DNA of 44,703 nt from an uncultured Eubacteriales bacterium. GTDB taxonomy: Bacteria; Bacillota; Clostridia; Christensenellales; Aristaeellaceae. Made by a program: the position numbers and the translations under genes. The notes beneath the pieces were generated by a model. That model saw only the letters and a program-made list of their open reading frames with translations, did no database searches and was not told the DNA's origin. This document shows, one piece after another, positions 14,497-22,520 of the stretch. The stretch covers positions 1-44,703 of the forward strand of contig OMZP01000016.1 of the NCBI GenBank assembly GCA_900315585.1, in the 5' to 3' direction. The stretch's first letter is position 1, and each line of letters begins with the position of its first letter.

Positions 14497-16446
14497 TCAG
14501 GCGCCCGCCTGCTCGTCCGCGCTGGCGTCGGGCGCGTTTTTGAAGACCAGCTGCAAGTCCTCCACGCTCATGTAGCCCTCGTGGCCCATGTAGCGGATCA
14601 GGCACCAGCCGTCGGAGATGTCCGCCACCTCCACCTGGGCCCCGTCGGGCAGGTGGCCCAGCAGCGCGGCGTCGTCGGAGTCGTCGTCGTACACGCCCGC
14701 GCCGGTGTCCACCACGCTCTCCACCACGGCGTAGGCCACCATGGAGGCTTCGATGGGCACGTCGTCCTCGTCGGCCTCCAGGGCGTCGTCCGGGCCGGTC
14801 CAGAAGTTGAGGTAGGCATTCATCAGATAGCCCTCCCGCCCGTCCAGGCTGACCTCGGTCCACTCGGTGAACTGGCGCTCCACCCGCAGGCTCGTACCGT
14901 CGGCCACAGTGGCCAGCACCTCGCCGTCGGTGCTGGGCGCGGAGCGCAGGTTCAGACTGTCGGCCTGGCCCTGGGTGTCCACGGTGACGTAGTTCACCAG
15001 GGCGGAGATGTCCACGTTCTGGTCGTTGGCGGCCAGGTATTCCGCGAAGAGCTCGCTGGGCAGCTTGGCCCCGGCGTAGTAGTCGCTGGCGGTGCTGCCC
15101 ACGGTGTACACCGAGTCGTCCTCCCGGGAGGTGTACTTCAGGAAGGCCACATCCTGCTGGAAGAAGTGGACCAAGCTGTTCTTCACATAGCCCACGTCGT
15201 CGCCGTTGCGCACCTGGGACCAGCTGCTGCCCCGATCCAGCACGATGGCCATGGCCTCGTTGCGCAGGGATTTGATCTTGCGGCTCTCCTGGCTGGCGCG
15301 CTCCCGCAGGGCCACGCCCGCGTTCACCATCACCTGGGCCAGGTTCAGGGGCTCCACGGCCTGCTCGCAGTCGTATTCGGCGTCTCCGAAGGTTTCCCGC
15401 AGCTTCCCGGCCTCGTAGTCAATGGCCTTCTGGACCTCCGAGGAGGCCACGCCGTTCACCGGGTAGCTGTAGGCGCTCTGGAAGGCCTTCACCGCCTCCA
15501 CCACGCCCACGTCGTAGCTGCTGTCCACGGCGTCGTCGTAGAGCCTGAGGGTGGCCAGGTTCTCCTGGAGCTTTTTCACCGTTGGGCCGCTCATGCCCTC
15601 GGTGAGCTTCACGTTCATGGCCGTGGGGGCGTCGGCGTCATAGATCTTCGACTGGAACTCCACCGTGGCCACGCCGCTCAGCTCCTCGCCCATCAGGTAT
15701 TGGGCCACGCGCACGGCGTTGATGGTGGCGCTGTCATACTGGCCGCTGATCTCCCCGTCGAACAGGCCCAGGTCACGAAGCCGGTATTGCAGGTTCAGCA
15801 CCTCCTGGCCCTCGCTGACGCGGCTGAGGGCGCCGGGCTCGTCGGAGATGCCCAGGAAGCTCTCGTAGGAGAAGCCCTTGCTGGCGTCGTAGGTCTCCTG
15901 GAACAGCAGCTCCCGCAGGCTCTCCTTGCGCTCGCCGCTCTTGATGATGCTCACCTGGGTGCCCGGGGGACAGTTCTCCGCGATGAATTGGGCGTCCTGC
16001 CAGCGCAGGCGCACGCAGCCGTGGGAGGCCGGGAAGCCGAAGTTCTTCAGGCAGGTGGCGTCGATGGCCTGCATGCTCTTCTTGCTGTAGGGGATGGAGT
16101 GGAACAGCACCTTGCCCCAGATGCGGGTGGCATACTTCACCCACAGGTTGCCGATGCGATACCAGGGCTGGCGGTCGGTGCTCTCCCGGGTTTCCGGCAG
16201 GATGTACTCGCCCACGGGCGTCCAGTTGTTCAGGCCGGTGGAGCAGAGCATCTGCCGGGCGATCTCGTCGGTACCGGCGATGTAGACGGTGACGATCTGG
16301 CTGGAGATGTCCACCTCGACGCGATAGGGCAGGCCGTCGTCCGCCGATGCGCCGAGGCAGCCCCCCAGGGCCGTCAGCGCCAGGATGAGCGCCATCGTCA
16401 GTGCCAGGAAACCGCGTCGCTTCATGCCTTTCATCCCCGAATCCAT
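14497..16446 (-). CDS. L,D-transpeptidase lipoprotein with peptidoglycan-binding and SH3 domains
   Basis: A 649-residue exported cell-wall enzyme. Residues ~5-30 are a signal peptide ending in a lipobox-like LGGC, so it is probably a lipoprotein. The YkuD domain follows (~40-185), with the catalytic SHGCVRL motif (Cys144) that makes 3-3 peptidoglycan cross-links or attaches proteins. After it come two peptidoglycan-binding type-1 repeats (~205-370: VLNLQYRLRDLGLFDG and VKKLQENLATLRLYDD) and three SH3-like segments (~385-440, ~515-560, ~580-635). The catalytic domain at the N-terminal end with a long binding tail is noteworthy. The start at 16446 was chosen as the first Met with a purine-rich AAGGGGAAG before it; Met codons 4 and 7 residues on are possible. 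Confidence 0.88.
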   Translation of the reverse strand: MDSGMKGMKRRGFLALTMALILALTALGGCLGASADDGLPYRVEVDISSQIVTVYIAGTDEIARQMLCSTGLNNWTPVGEYILPETRESTDRQPWYRIGNLWVKYATRIWGKVLFHSIPYSKKSMQAIDATCLKNFGFPASHGCVRLRWQDAQFIAENCPPGTQVSIIKSGERKESLRELLFQETYDASKGFSYESFLGISDEPGALSRVSEGQEVLNLQYRLRDLGLFDGEISGQYDSATINAVRVAQYLMGEELSGVATVEFQSKIYDADAPTAMNVKLTEGMSGPTVKKLQENLATLRLYDDAVDSSYDVGVVEAVKAFQSAYSYPVNGVASSEVQKAIDYEAGKLRETFGDAEYDCEQAVEPLNLAQVMVNAGVALRERASQESRKIKSLRNEAMAIVLDRGSSWSQVRNGDDVGYVKNSLVHFFQQDVAFLKYTSREDDSVYTVGSTASDYYAGAKLPSELFAEYLAANDQNVDISALVNYVTVDTQGQADSLNLRSAPSTDGEVLATVADGTSLRVERQFTEWTEVSLDGREGYLMNAYLNFWTGPDDALEADEDDVPIEASMVAYAVVESVVDTGAGVYDDDSDDAALLGHLPDGAQVEVADISDGWCLIRYMGHEGYMSVEDLQLVFKNAPDASADEQAGA

Positions 16447-16494
16447 CCTTTGCGCTTCCCCTTGGCCGCGGGAGCGCATAATAATCTGATTGCC

Positions 16495-16523
16495 ATTATA
16501 TCACATTTCCGTCGCATTTACAA
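16495..16523 (-). promoter_or_regulatory. promoter of the L,D-transpeptidase gene (extended -10)
   Basis: Minus strand: TTGTAA (16523-16518), 17-bp spacer, TATAAT (16500-16495) with TG one base upstream of the -10. Its layout and the sequence AATGTGATATAATGG are shared with the cysE promoter at 36217-36245. Confidence 0.75.
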
Positions 16524-16540
16524 CGTGTTTTTGGCATATT

Positions 16541-16694
16541 AAAGATTCTTCGCTTCGCTCAGAATGACATGACCCATACGGTCATTCTGAGCGGGAGGTT
16601 GGAAACCCGGAAGGTTTCCAAGTCCGGCCTGTGGGCCGAACCGCGGATTTTCAATCCAGGGGATTGAAAACTGCGCCATGCGAAGAATCTTCAA
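16541..16694. repeat. repeat family C, copy 2 (extended)
   Basis: AAAGATTCTTCGCTTCGCTC opens the element, GCGAAGAATCTTCAA closes it and GGTCATTCTGAGCGGGAGG lies within. An extra ~85-bp core contains GGTTGGAAACC and GGATTTTCAATCCAGGG-like hairpins. It fills the gap between lysC and the L,D-transpeptidase promoter. Confidence 0.75.
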
Positions 16695-16701
16695 ATAACA
16701 A

Positions 16702-18024
16702 TCACAGCGCCTCGTCAATGGTGGCGTAGATAGCCCGAACGGCCTCCTCGTACTTCTCCTCCGGCACGCCGATCAGCAGATTCAGCTTGCCCGCGCCCTG
16801 GTTGATGGTGTTGATGGGCATGCCCGCCTGCATCAGCGCCTGGAGCACCCGCACGTTGGCATCGCAGGTCTCGGTGCCCTTCTCGCCGATCACGGCGATC
16901 ATGGACAAATGTTCGGTGAGGCCCAGGTAGTCCGGGCTGAGCTCCCGGCGGATCTCGTCGAAGAGCTCCTCCTTGCAGGCGTCCAGCAGGTCGCTGCGGA
17001 TCACCAATGTGACGGTGTCGATGCCGGTGAGGCACTGCTCAAAGGGCAGCTGGCGGCGCTTGAGGATGTCCAGCATGACGGCGGTGAAGCCGGAGCCGTC
17101 GGAGGCCATCAGCTTCTCCACCTGGATCACCGACATGCCCGCCCGGCCCGCCACGCCGATGATGGGATACTTCGTCTCCCCGTTCGGCAGCTTGCGCACG
17201 ATGGTGGTGCCCCCGTCCCGGGGCCGGTCGGTGTTGCGGATGTTGATGGGGATGTCCAAATCCGACACCGGCAGCACCGCGTCGGTGTGCAGCACGGACG
17301 CGCCCATGTAGGACAGGGTGCGCAGCTCGCGGTAGCTGACGTAGCGCACGGTCTTGGGCTCGGGCACGATGCGGGGGTCCGCCGCCAGCAGGCCAGACAC
17401 GTCCGTCCAGTTCTCGTAGAGGTCCGCGCCGATGGCCGAGGCCGCGAGGCTGCCGGTCACGTCGGAGCCGCCCCGGGGCAGGGTACAAATCCCGCCCTCC
17501 GCTTTCGCGCCGTAAAAGCCCGCGATCACCGCGTTTTCAAGGGGCCGCAGGGCCGCGCCCATCATCCGTCGGCTGAGGGCCGCGTCCAGCCTGCCGTCGG
17601 CGTCGAAGCACACGCACCACTCCGGGTCCACGAAGGTGAAGCCCAGCCACGCCGCCAGGATGCGGGCGTTCAGGTACTCGCCCCGGCTGACCACATAGTC
17701 CCGGCTGGGTTGAGCGGCCAGGTGTTCCCGCAGCTTCGCCATCTCTTCCGAGAGGGGAAAATCCAGGCCCAGGCCGTCCAGGATGTCCCGGAACCGCCCG
17801 TCCACCTTCGCCAGCGCGCCCTCGAAGCTCTCCCCCGCCGCGGCCTGCCCGTAGCATTGCAACAGCAGGTCCGTCACCTTCTCGTCGCCCTCAAAACGCT
17901 TGCCAGGGGCGGAGACCACGATGATCCGCCGCCCCGGGTCCTCCTCGACGATCCGGCGCAGCTTCATGAACTGCCCCGCGTCCGCAAGGCTGGTGCCGCC
18001 GAATTTCGCAACCACTGTCCGCAT
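16702..18024 (-). CDS. lysC: aspartate kinase
   Basis: A 440-residue enzyme phosphorylating aspartate, the first step to lysine, threonine and methionine. VVAKFGGTSLAD (residues 4-15) is the kinase signature; the SRGEYLNARILA and GGSDVTGSLAASAIGAD segments bind aspartate and ATP. The C-terminal ~140 residues (from ~300) carry two ACT domains for feedback control; NTINQGAGKLNLLIGV is in the second. There is a poly-G ribosome binding site, and the gene begins 22 bases after the GH31 stop, so it appears cotranscribed with an unrelated carbohydrate gene. I saw no lysine riboswitch or T-box upstream. Confidence 0.93.
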   Translation of the reverse strand: MRTVVAKFGGTSLADAGQFMKLRRIVEEDPGRRIIVVSAPGKRFEGDEKVTDLLLQCYGQAAAGESFEGALAKVDGRFRDILDGLGLDFPLSEEMAKLREHLAAQPSRDYVVSRGEYLNARILAAWLGFTFVDPEWCVCFDADGRLDAALSRRMMGAALRPLENAVIAGFYGAKAEGGICTLPRGGSDVTGSLAASAIGADLYENWTDVSGLLAADPRIVPEPKTVRYVSYRELRTLSYMGASVLHTDAVLPVSDLDIPINIRNTDRPRDGGTTIVRKLPNGETKYPIIGVAGRAGMSVIQVEKLMASDGSGFTAVMLDILKRRQLPFEQCLTGIDTVTLVIRSDLLDACKEELFDEIRRELSPDYLGLTEHLSMIAVIGEKGTETCDANVRVLQALMQAGMPINTINQGAGKLNLLIGVPEEKYEEAVRAIYATIDEAL

Positions 18025-18046
18025 AGGTATCGACCCCCGTTGTTAA

Positions 18047-20122
18047 TCAGTTCCAGATCGGGATGCTCCGCCCGTCCCGCACGAACAGCGGGATGATGTC
18101 CAGCGGCGCGGGCGCGGCGACCCGCTGGCCGCCAGAGTAGTGCGTGCCGGTGAAGGCGTCGGTCCACCCGGTCCCCGCGGGCAGGTAGACGGTGCGCTCC
18201 CGGGCGCCCTTCTCCAGCACCGGGGCCACCAGCACGTCCGGGCCGAACAGGTAGGCGTCCTCGACCTTCCAGGCCTCGACATCCTCCGGGAAGTCGAACA
18301 TCATCGGCCGCATCACCGGCGCGCCGGTTGCGTGGGCCGCGGCCATCACCTCGCGGATATAGGGCCGCAGCCGCTCCCGCAGGAACAGGTACTTCGCCAG
18401 AATCTTTTCCACGTCCTCCCCGAAGCTCCACAGCTCGTTGGGCGCGCCGCTGGTGAGGTGCCGCACGTTGTCCACATACTCCGGGTGCTCCGCGTCGTAG
18501 TCGTACCAGGGCTGGCGCTCGCCGTGCATCCGGAACACCGGGCAGAAGCAGGCCCACTCGAACCACCGCACCAGCAGCTCCCGGAAGTACTCGTCCCCGG
18601 GCATGCCGCCCAGGAAGCCGCCGATGTCGCTGGTCCACCAGGGGATGCCGGCCATGCCCATGGACAGGCCCGCCTGCAGCTGCTCCCGGAAAGCCTTCCA
18701 GGTGGAGGAGATGTCGCCGGACCAGGTGAGCGCGCCATATCGCTGGCTGCCCGCCCAGGCGCAGCGCACCAGGCTCATGACCTCCGTCTCCCCCGCCGCC
18801 CTCAGCCCGTCCCAGAAGCCCTGGGCGTAGCGGGCGGGATACTCGTTGCCCACCTGCAGAGCCGGGCCGTCGTGGTAGCGGTAGAGGTCGAACTCGTAGG
18901 CGGGATACTCCGGCTCCGCCTCGTCCAGCCAGAACACGCGGATGCCGTGCCGGTCATAGTAATTCCGCTTGCAGGCCTCCCAGACGAACTGCCGGGTCTC
19001 GGGGTTGGTGGCGTCGAAGTAGGCGGTCTGGCCGATCCAGGAATTCTGGTGGCCCAGGCCCCGGTCGTTGCGCACCAGGAGCCCGCGCTCGGCCATGGCC
19101 CGGTAGTTCTCGGAGCGGCTGTCCACGGTGGGCCAGACGGACACCGCCGTCTCGATGCCCAACTCTTTCAATTCCTTCACCATGGCGGAGGGGTCCGGGA
19201 AGCAGTTCGGGTCGAATTTATAGTCGCCCTCCAGCGTCCAGTGGAAGAAGTCCACCACGATCACGTCCATCGGGTAGCCCCGCTTCCTGTGCTCCCGGGC
19301 CACGGCCAGCAGCTCCTCCTGATCCCGGTAGCGCAGCTTGCACTGCCAGTAGCCCATGCCGTACTCCGGCATCATCGGCGCGCGGCCCGTGACGGAGGCG
19401 TAGCGGTCCTCGATGGCGGCGGGGCTGTCCCCGGCGGTGATCCAGTAGTCCAGCTCCTTGCAGGAGGCCGAGGTCCACTCCGTCAGGTTCGTGCCGAAGG
19501 TGCACCGGCCCACGGCGGGATTGTTCCAGAGGAAGCCGTAGCCCCGGCTGGACACGAAGAACGGCACGGAGGCCTGGGCGTTGCGGTGGGCCAGCTCCAG
19601 CGTCGCGCCCTTCTTGTCCAGGCGCGTCATCTGGTACTGCCCCATGCCGAAGATGCGCTCGTCGTCCCAGGCCTCGAAGCGGGCGGCGAGGGTGTAGTCG
19701 TCGGTGCCCTGGATGGGGCGAAGCTCCCGGCCGTCCAGGCGCAGGGGCGAGCAGTAGCGGTCCACCCGGTTGCGCTGCCGCCAGTATTCCTGCGTCAGCA
19801 CCTCGCCCCGGGCGTTCTTGAAGGTCAGCCAGCCCTCCTCGTCCGCCTCGCAGAGGATACTCCCGTTGCGGATGCGGGCGATTTGGGCCGTGCGGAAGTA
19901 TTCCGGGCGATCCCTGTACCAGGGTTCGGTGGCGTCGATCTCGGTGATCTCGATTTCCGCCGAAAGCTCCGGCACCGGCTCCATAAGGGCCCAGTCCCGG
20001 CCCGTCAGCCCGGCGCGGCGGGTAGCCCGCACCCTCAGGCTGTCACGCCCCCAGGGTTCGATGACGACGAATTCCGTGCCCCGGCGAAGGGTCAGCTTGT
20101 TGCCGTCGGCTGCGTAGATCAT
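18047..20122 (-). CDS. glycoside hydrolase family 31 (alpha-xylosidase/alpha-glucosidase-like)
   Basis: A 691-residue retaining alpha-glycosidase without a signal peptide, so it acts on imported oligosaccharides. The N-terminal beta-sandwich (~1-240) is followed by the barrel. Asp400 in VFWLDEAEPE is the expected nucleophile and Asp470 in WSGDISSTW the acid/base, at the spacing usual for the family. The C-terminal beta domains begin near 590. WLDEAEPE rather than the KTDFGE of YicI argues against a simple alpha-xylosidase assignment; other GH31 specificities are possible. It lies between the KdgF-like cupin and lysC on the same strand. Confidence 0.88.
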   Translation of the reverse strand: MIYAADGNKLTLRRGTEFVVIEPWGRDSLRVRATRRAGLTGRDWALMEPVPELSAEIEITEIDATEPWYRDRPEYFRTAQIARIRNGSILCEADEEGWLTFKNARGEVLTQEYWRQRNRVDRYCSPLRLDGRELRPIQGTDDYTLAARFEAWDDERIFGMGQYQMTRLDKKGATLELAHRNAQASVPFFVSSRGYGFLWNNPAVGRCTFGTNLTEWTSASCKELDYWITAGDSPAAIEDRYASVTGRAPMMPEYGMGYWQCKLRYRDQEELLAVAREHRKRGYPMDVIVVDFFHWTLEGDYKFDPNCFPDPSAMVKELKELGIETAVSVWPTVDSRSENYRAMAERGLLVRNDRGLGHQNSWIGQTAYFDATNPETRQFVWEACKRNYYDRHGIRVFWLDEAEPEYPAYEFDLYRYHDGPALQVGNEYPARYAQGFWDGLRAAGETEVMSLVRCAWAGSQRYGALTWSGDISSTWKAFREQLQAGLSMGMAGIPWWTSDIGGFLGGMPGDEYFRELLVRWFEWACFCPVFRMHGERQPWYDYDAEHPEYVDNVRHLTSGAPNELWSFGEDVEKILAKYLFLRERLRPYIREVMAAAHATGAPVMRPMMFDFPEDVEAWKVEDAYLFGPDVLVAPVLEKGARERTVYLPAGTGWTDAFTGTHYSGGQRVAAPAPLDIIPLFVRDGRSIPIWN

Positions 20123-20145
20123 GGCGATGTCTCCTTACAAGATCG

Positions 20146-20176
20146 GAAGATGCTTCGCTCCGCTCAGAATGACGCA
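20146..20176. repeat. repeat family C, single arm
   Basis: GGAAGATGCTTCGCTCCGCTCAGAATGACG-like arm between the GH31 gene and the KdgF-like cupin; the inverse arm is missing. Confidence 0.5.
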
Positions 20177-20204
20177 GAGCCGCCGTTCCAAGCGGAGCAC
20201 CGCG

Positions 20205-20537
20205 TCACTTGACGAAGTCCTCCCGCATGGGGGTGAAGATGTCCAACAGCGTTCCCGGCTCCAGGCACAGGGTGCCGTGGGGGATGTTCGAGGGGAAGGC
20301 GATGGTGTCGCCGGGGCCCACCTCCACGGGCTCGCCGTCAATGGTGAAGCGGAAACGGCCCGACTTCACGTAGGTGTTCTGGCAGTGGGGATGGGTGTGC
20401 ACGCTGCCCACGCTGCCCGCCTCGAAGTTCACCTCGACGATCATCAGGTTCTCCGTGTAGGCCAGCACCCGGCGGCTGGTGCCGCCGCCCAGGTCGTTGA
20501 GCACGGCGTCCTTGTGGAATACGACATTGGCTTTCAT
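20205..20537 (-). CDS. kdgF: KdgF-like cupin (unsaturated uronate linearising enzyme)
   Basis: A 110-residue single cupin. HTHPHCQNTYVKSGRF (residues ~47-62) carries the metal-binding histidines of motif 1, and PSNIPHGTLCLEPG the His of motif 2. The C-terminal LLDIFTPMREDFVK is very like the ending of KdgF proteins. KdgF helps convert 4,5-unsaturated galacturonate, the product of pectate lyases and unsaturated glucuronyl hydrolases, into the linear 5-keto-4-deoxyuronate. This fits the uronate operon that starts 3 kb away. Without an experiment other small-molecule cupin roles remain possible. The start at 20537 follows AAGGAGG. Confidence 0.75.
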   Translation of the reverse strand: MKANVVFHKDAVLNDLGGGTSRRVLAYTENLMIVEVNFEAGSVGSVHTHPHCQNTYVKSGRFRFTIDGEPVEVGPGDTIAFPSNIPHGTLCLEPGTLLDIFTPMREDFVK

Positions 20538-20571
20538 GGATTGTACCTCCTTGGTCGATGCTTCTATATAT

Positions 20572-20723
20572 AGGCTTCCGCTTGAGGGGAAGCTGTCAAC
20601 CGCAGGTTGACTGATGAGGTGTTTCCGCTGCGACGCGGATCGTTCGCCGAATCCAATAACCGCATTCATTCGGGGACACCTCATCCGCCCCTTCGGGGCA
20701 CCTTCCCCTCAAGGGGAAGGCTT
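20572..20723. repeat. intergenic repeat family B, copy 2
   Basis: Begins AGGCTTCCGCTTGAGGGGAAG and ends CTTCCCCTCAAGGGGAAGGC, with GTCAACCGCAGGTTGACTGATGAGGTG in the left arm and CACCTCATCCG in the right. It lies between the MFS gene and the cupin gene on the minus strand. Confidence 0.8.
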
Positions 20724-20726
20724 GTG

Positions 20727-21953
20727 TCATGCCGTCCTTCTCCGCCCGCCCAGGGCCACGTTCAGCGCCGCGAACACCACCAGCAGCGCGATGGCCACCA
20801 GGATGGCCAGCATGCCGCCGGAGAAGCCGTAGCTGTCGGCCAGGGCGCCCACCACCGTGGGCATGGCGATGCCGCCGGCGGAGCCGAAGGACAGCAGGAT
20901 GCCCGTGGCCATGGGATAGGCGTTGGTGTACTCGGCGGCGTCGGCGTAAATCATCGGGCAGATGCCGGACATGAAGAAGCCCAGGCCCGCCACGCTCACC
21001 GTCACCGCCGGGATGGTGGACGAGAACAGCAGCACCGCGAAGCACCCCGCCTCCAGGGCCGAGCAGATCAGCATCAGCTTCTTCGGGGCGATGCGCTTGG
21101 ACAGCCACGCGCAGGTCAGCCGCCCCACCAGGATCACGGTCCACAGCAGCGTCGCCATGGTCTGGCTGTAGGCGCGGACCGCCGCGTCCAGGGCCTCGCC
21201 GGTGACGCCGAAGTTTTGAAGCAGCGCGTCCTTGTGCTGGATGTAGCTCACCAGCCAGCCGTTGATGGCGTACTCGGAGCACAGGTAGAACAGCATCATG
21301 CCCGCCAGCACCAGGAAGGCCGGCTCCCTCATGAAGCCGAAGCCGCCGGAGCGCCCGCTGCCGCTTTTTTTCGCGGGCTTGTCGTCCGGCACGGTGACGC
21401 GGGTCAGGTTCAGCACGGAGATCGCCCCGCAGGCCACCACCAGCAGCACGCCCGCCTGCCAGCTGACGGCGTTGCGCAGCAGCAGGAAGGCCATGGGCGA
21501 GACGATCGCGCCCACGGCGAACACGGCGTGGAGCAGGTTCGAGGCCGCGGCATTGCCGCCGGTGATGGCGTTGACGGTGCCGTTGTTGAAGTTGGACACG
21601 CTGCCCCGGCCCACGCCGGTGAGGATGAAGGCGAAGAACAGCAGGTCCGGGACGCCCTGCACGGCGATGAGGAACATGCCGATGAAGGCCAGGGACGAGA
21701 GCATGATGACCGTCTTCTTGCGGCCCAGGTACACGCCCACGACGCCGCTTAAGAACCCGGCGACCAGGTTGCCGATGGAGTGGGCCGAGAGCATCAGGCC
21801 GCCCATCGTGTCCGTCAGGCCGTAGGCAGCCTTCATGTCCGGCATCATGGAGCCCTGGGTCAGGGCGATCATGCCGTTGCAGAAAAAGGCGTAGAAGCAG
21901 GCGTACAGCAGCGTGCGCCGGGATTTGTCCATGTCGGTGATGAATGAAAACAT
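20727..21953 (-). CDS. major facilitator superfamily transporter
   Basis: A 408-residue membrane protein with about 12 hydrophobic segments and a charged central loop near residues 200-215 (PDDKPAKKSGSGRSGG). The loop after helix 2 reads GVVGVYLGRKKTVI, the MFS signature between helices 2 and 3. The general layout resembles sugar/H+ symporters of the FucP and related groups. The neighbouring KdgF-like and GH31 genes suggest an oligosaccharide, uronate or unsaturated disaccharide as substrate (inference). ATG at 21953 is preceded by AGGAGA at 9 nt, and the gene begins 16 nt after the YcxB-like gene ends. Confidence 0.85.
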   Translation of the reverse strand: MFSFITDMDKSRRTLLYACFYAFFCNGMIALTQGSMMPDMKAAYGLTDTMGGLMLSAHSIGNLVAGFLSGVVGVYLGRKKTVIMLSSLAFIGMFLIAVQGVPDLLFFAFILTGVGRGSVSNFNNGTVNAITGGNAAASNLLHAVFAVGAIVSPMAFLLLRNAVSWQAGVLLVVACGAISVLNLTRVTVPDDKPAKKSGSGRSGGFGFMREPAFLVLAGMMLFYLCSEYAINGWLVSYIQHKDALLQNFGVTGEALDAAVRAYSQTMATLLWTVILVGRLTCAWLSKRIAPKKLMLICSALEAGCFAVLLFSSTIPAVTVSVAGLGFFMSGICPMIYADAAEYTNAYPMATGILLSFGSAGGIAMPTVVGALADSYGFSGGMLAILVAIALLVVFAALNVALGGRRRTA

Positions 21954-21969
21954 AAGTATGTATCTCCTG

Positions 21970-22503
21970 TTATTGAATCAGTGACTTTGCCCTGTCCCCC
22001 ATGTGTTCGGCGATGTAGGCCCACACCTCGCCGTCCGGGGCGTCGGCCTGGCCATCGGGCAGCAGGAAGGCCTTCACGGCGTTGGCGTAGAGGTAGACGC
22101 AGCCCTTGTTCTGGAAGGCGGCCTGCACCTCGCTCCACTTCAGCACCACCGGCGGCTCCTCCTTCTGGTCGTTGGTCACGGTCACGCCGTCGAAATCCAG
22201 CTTCACGGTGTACACCCGCCGCCCCTTCTCCAGCTGTCTCTGGGCGGCCTGCATGTTCACCTGGGAGAAGAACGTGCCGAAGTACACCAGCGGCAGTCCC
22301 AAGCCCACCACCAGCAGCACCGAGGCCAGCATGGCCGCCTGGGCCTTGCCGCTGACCAGGGCGACCACGGCGAAGGCGATCAGGATCAGCGCGAAGCCCA
22401 CGGGCCGCCTCCACCGCTTGCGCAGGCGGAACATGTCGAAGCGGCTGAACCGCTTGAACGTCTTTTCGTCCAGCTTCACCGGGACGGTGATGGTTCCCTT
22501 CAT
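21970..22503 (-). CDS. YcxB-like membrane protein
   Basis: A 177-residue protein with two adjacent transmembrane helices (about residues 35-55 and 57-77) and a C-terminal cytoplasmic domain of ~95 residues. The KLDFDGVTVTNDQKEE, VVLKWSEVQAAF and YLYANAVKAFLLP pattern resembles the YcxB-type domain, which has a PH-like fold. No catalytic residues can be named. It sits 17 nt after the AraC regulator and 16 nt before the MFS transporter, so the three look like one transcript. Function unknown. Confidence 0.7.
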   Translation of the reverse strand: MKGTITVPVKLDEKTFKRFSRFDMFRLRKRWRRPVGFALILIAFAVVALVSGKAQAAMLASVLLVVGLGLPLVYFGTFFSQVNMQAAQRQLEKGRRVYTVKLDFDGVTVTNDQKEEPPVVLKWSEVQAAFQNKGCVYLYANAVKAFLLPDGQADAPDGEVWAYIAEHMGDRAKSLIQ

Positions 22504-22520
22504 ATATAATCCTCCGTGTC

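Noticed and set aside
13198..16542. Very long open frame on the plus strand opposite the AraC, reductase and L,D-transpeptidase genes
   Set aside because: It is antisense to three well-supported genes, is rich in Ala/Gly/Val/His as expected from the complement of GC-rich codons, and has no domain or ribosome binding site.
18025..18046. Lysine riboswitch or T-box in front of lysC
   Set aside because: Only 22 bases separate it from the upstream gene, too short for either, and no such motif is seen in the end of the GH31 gene.
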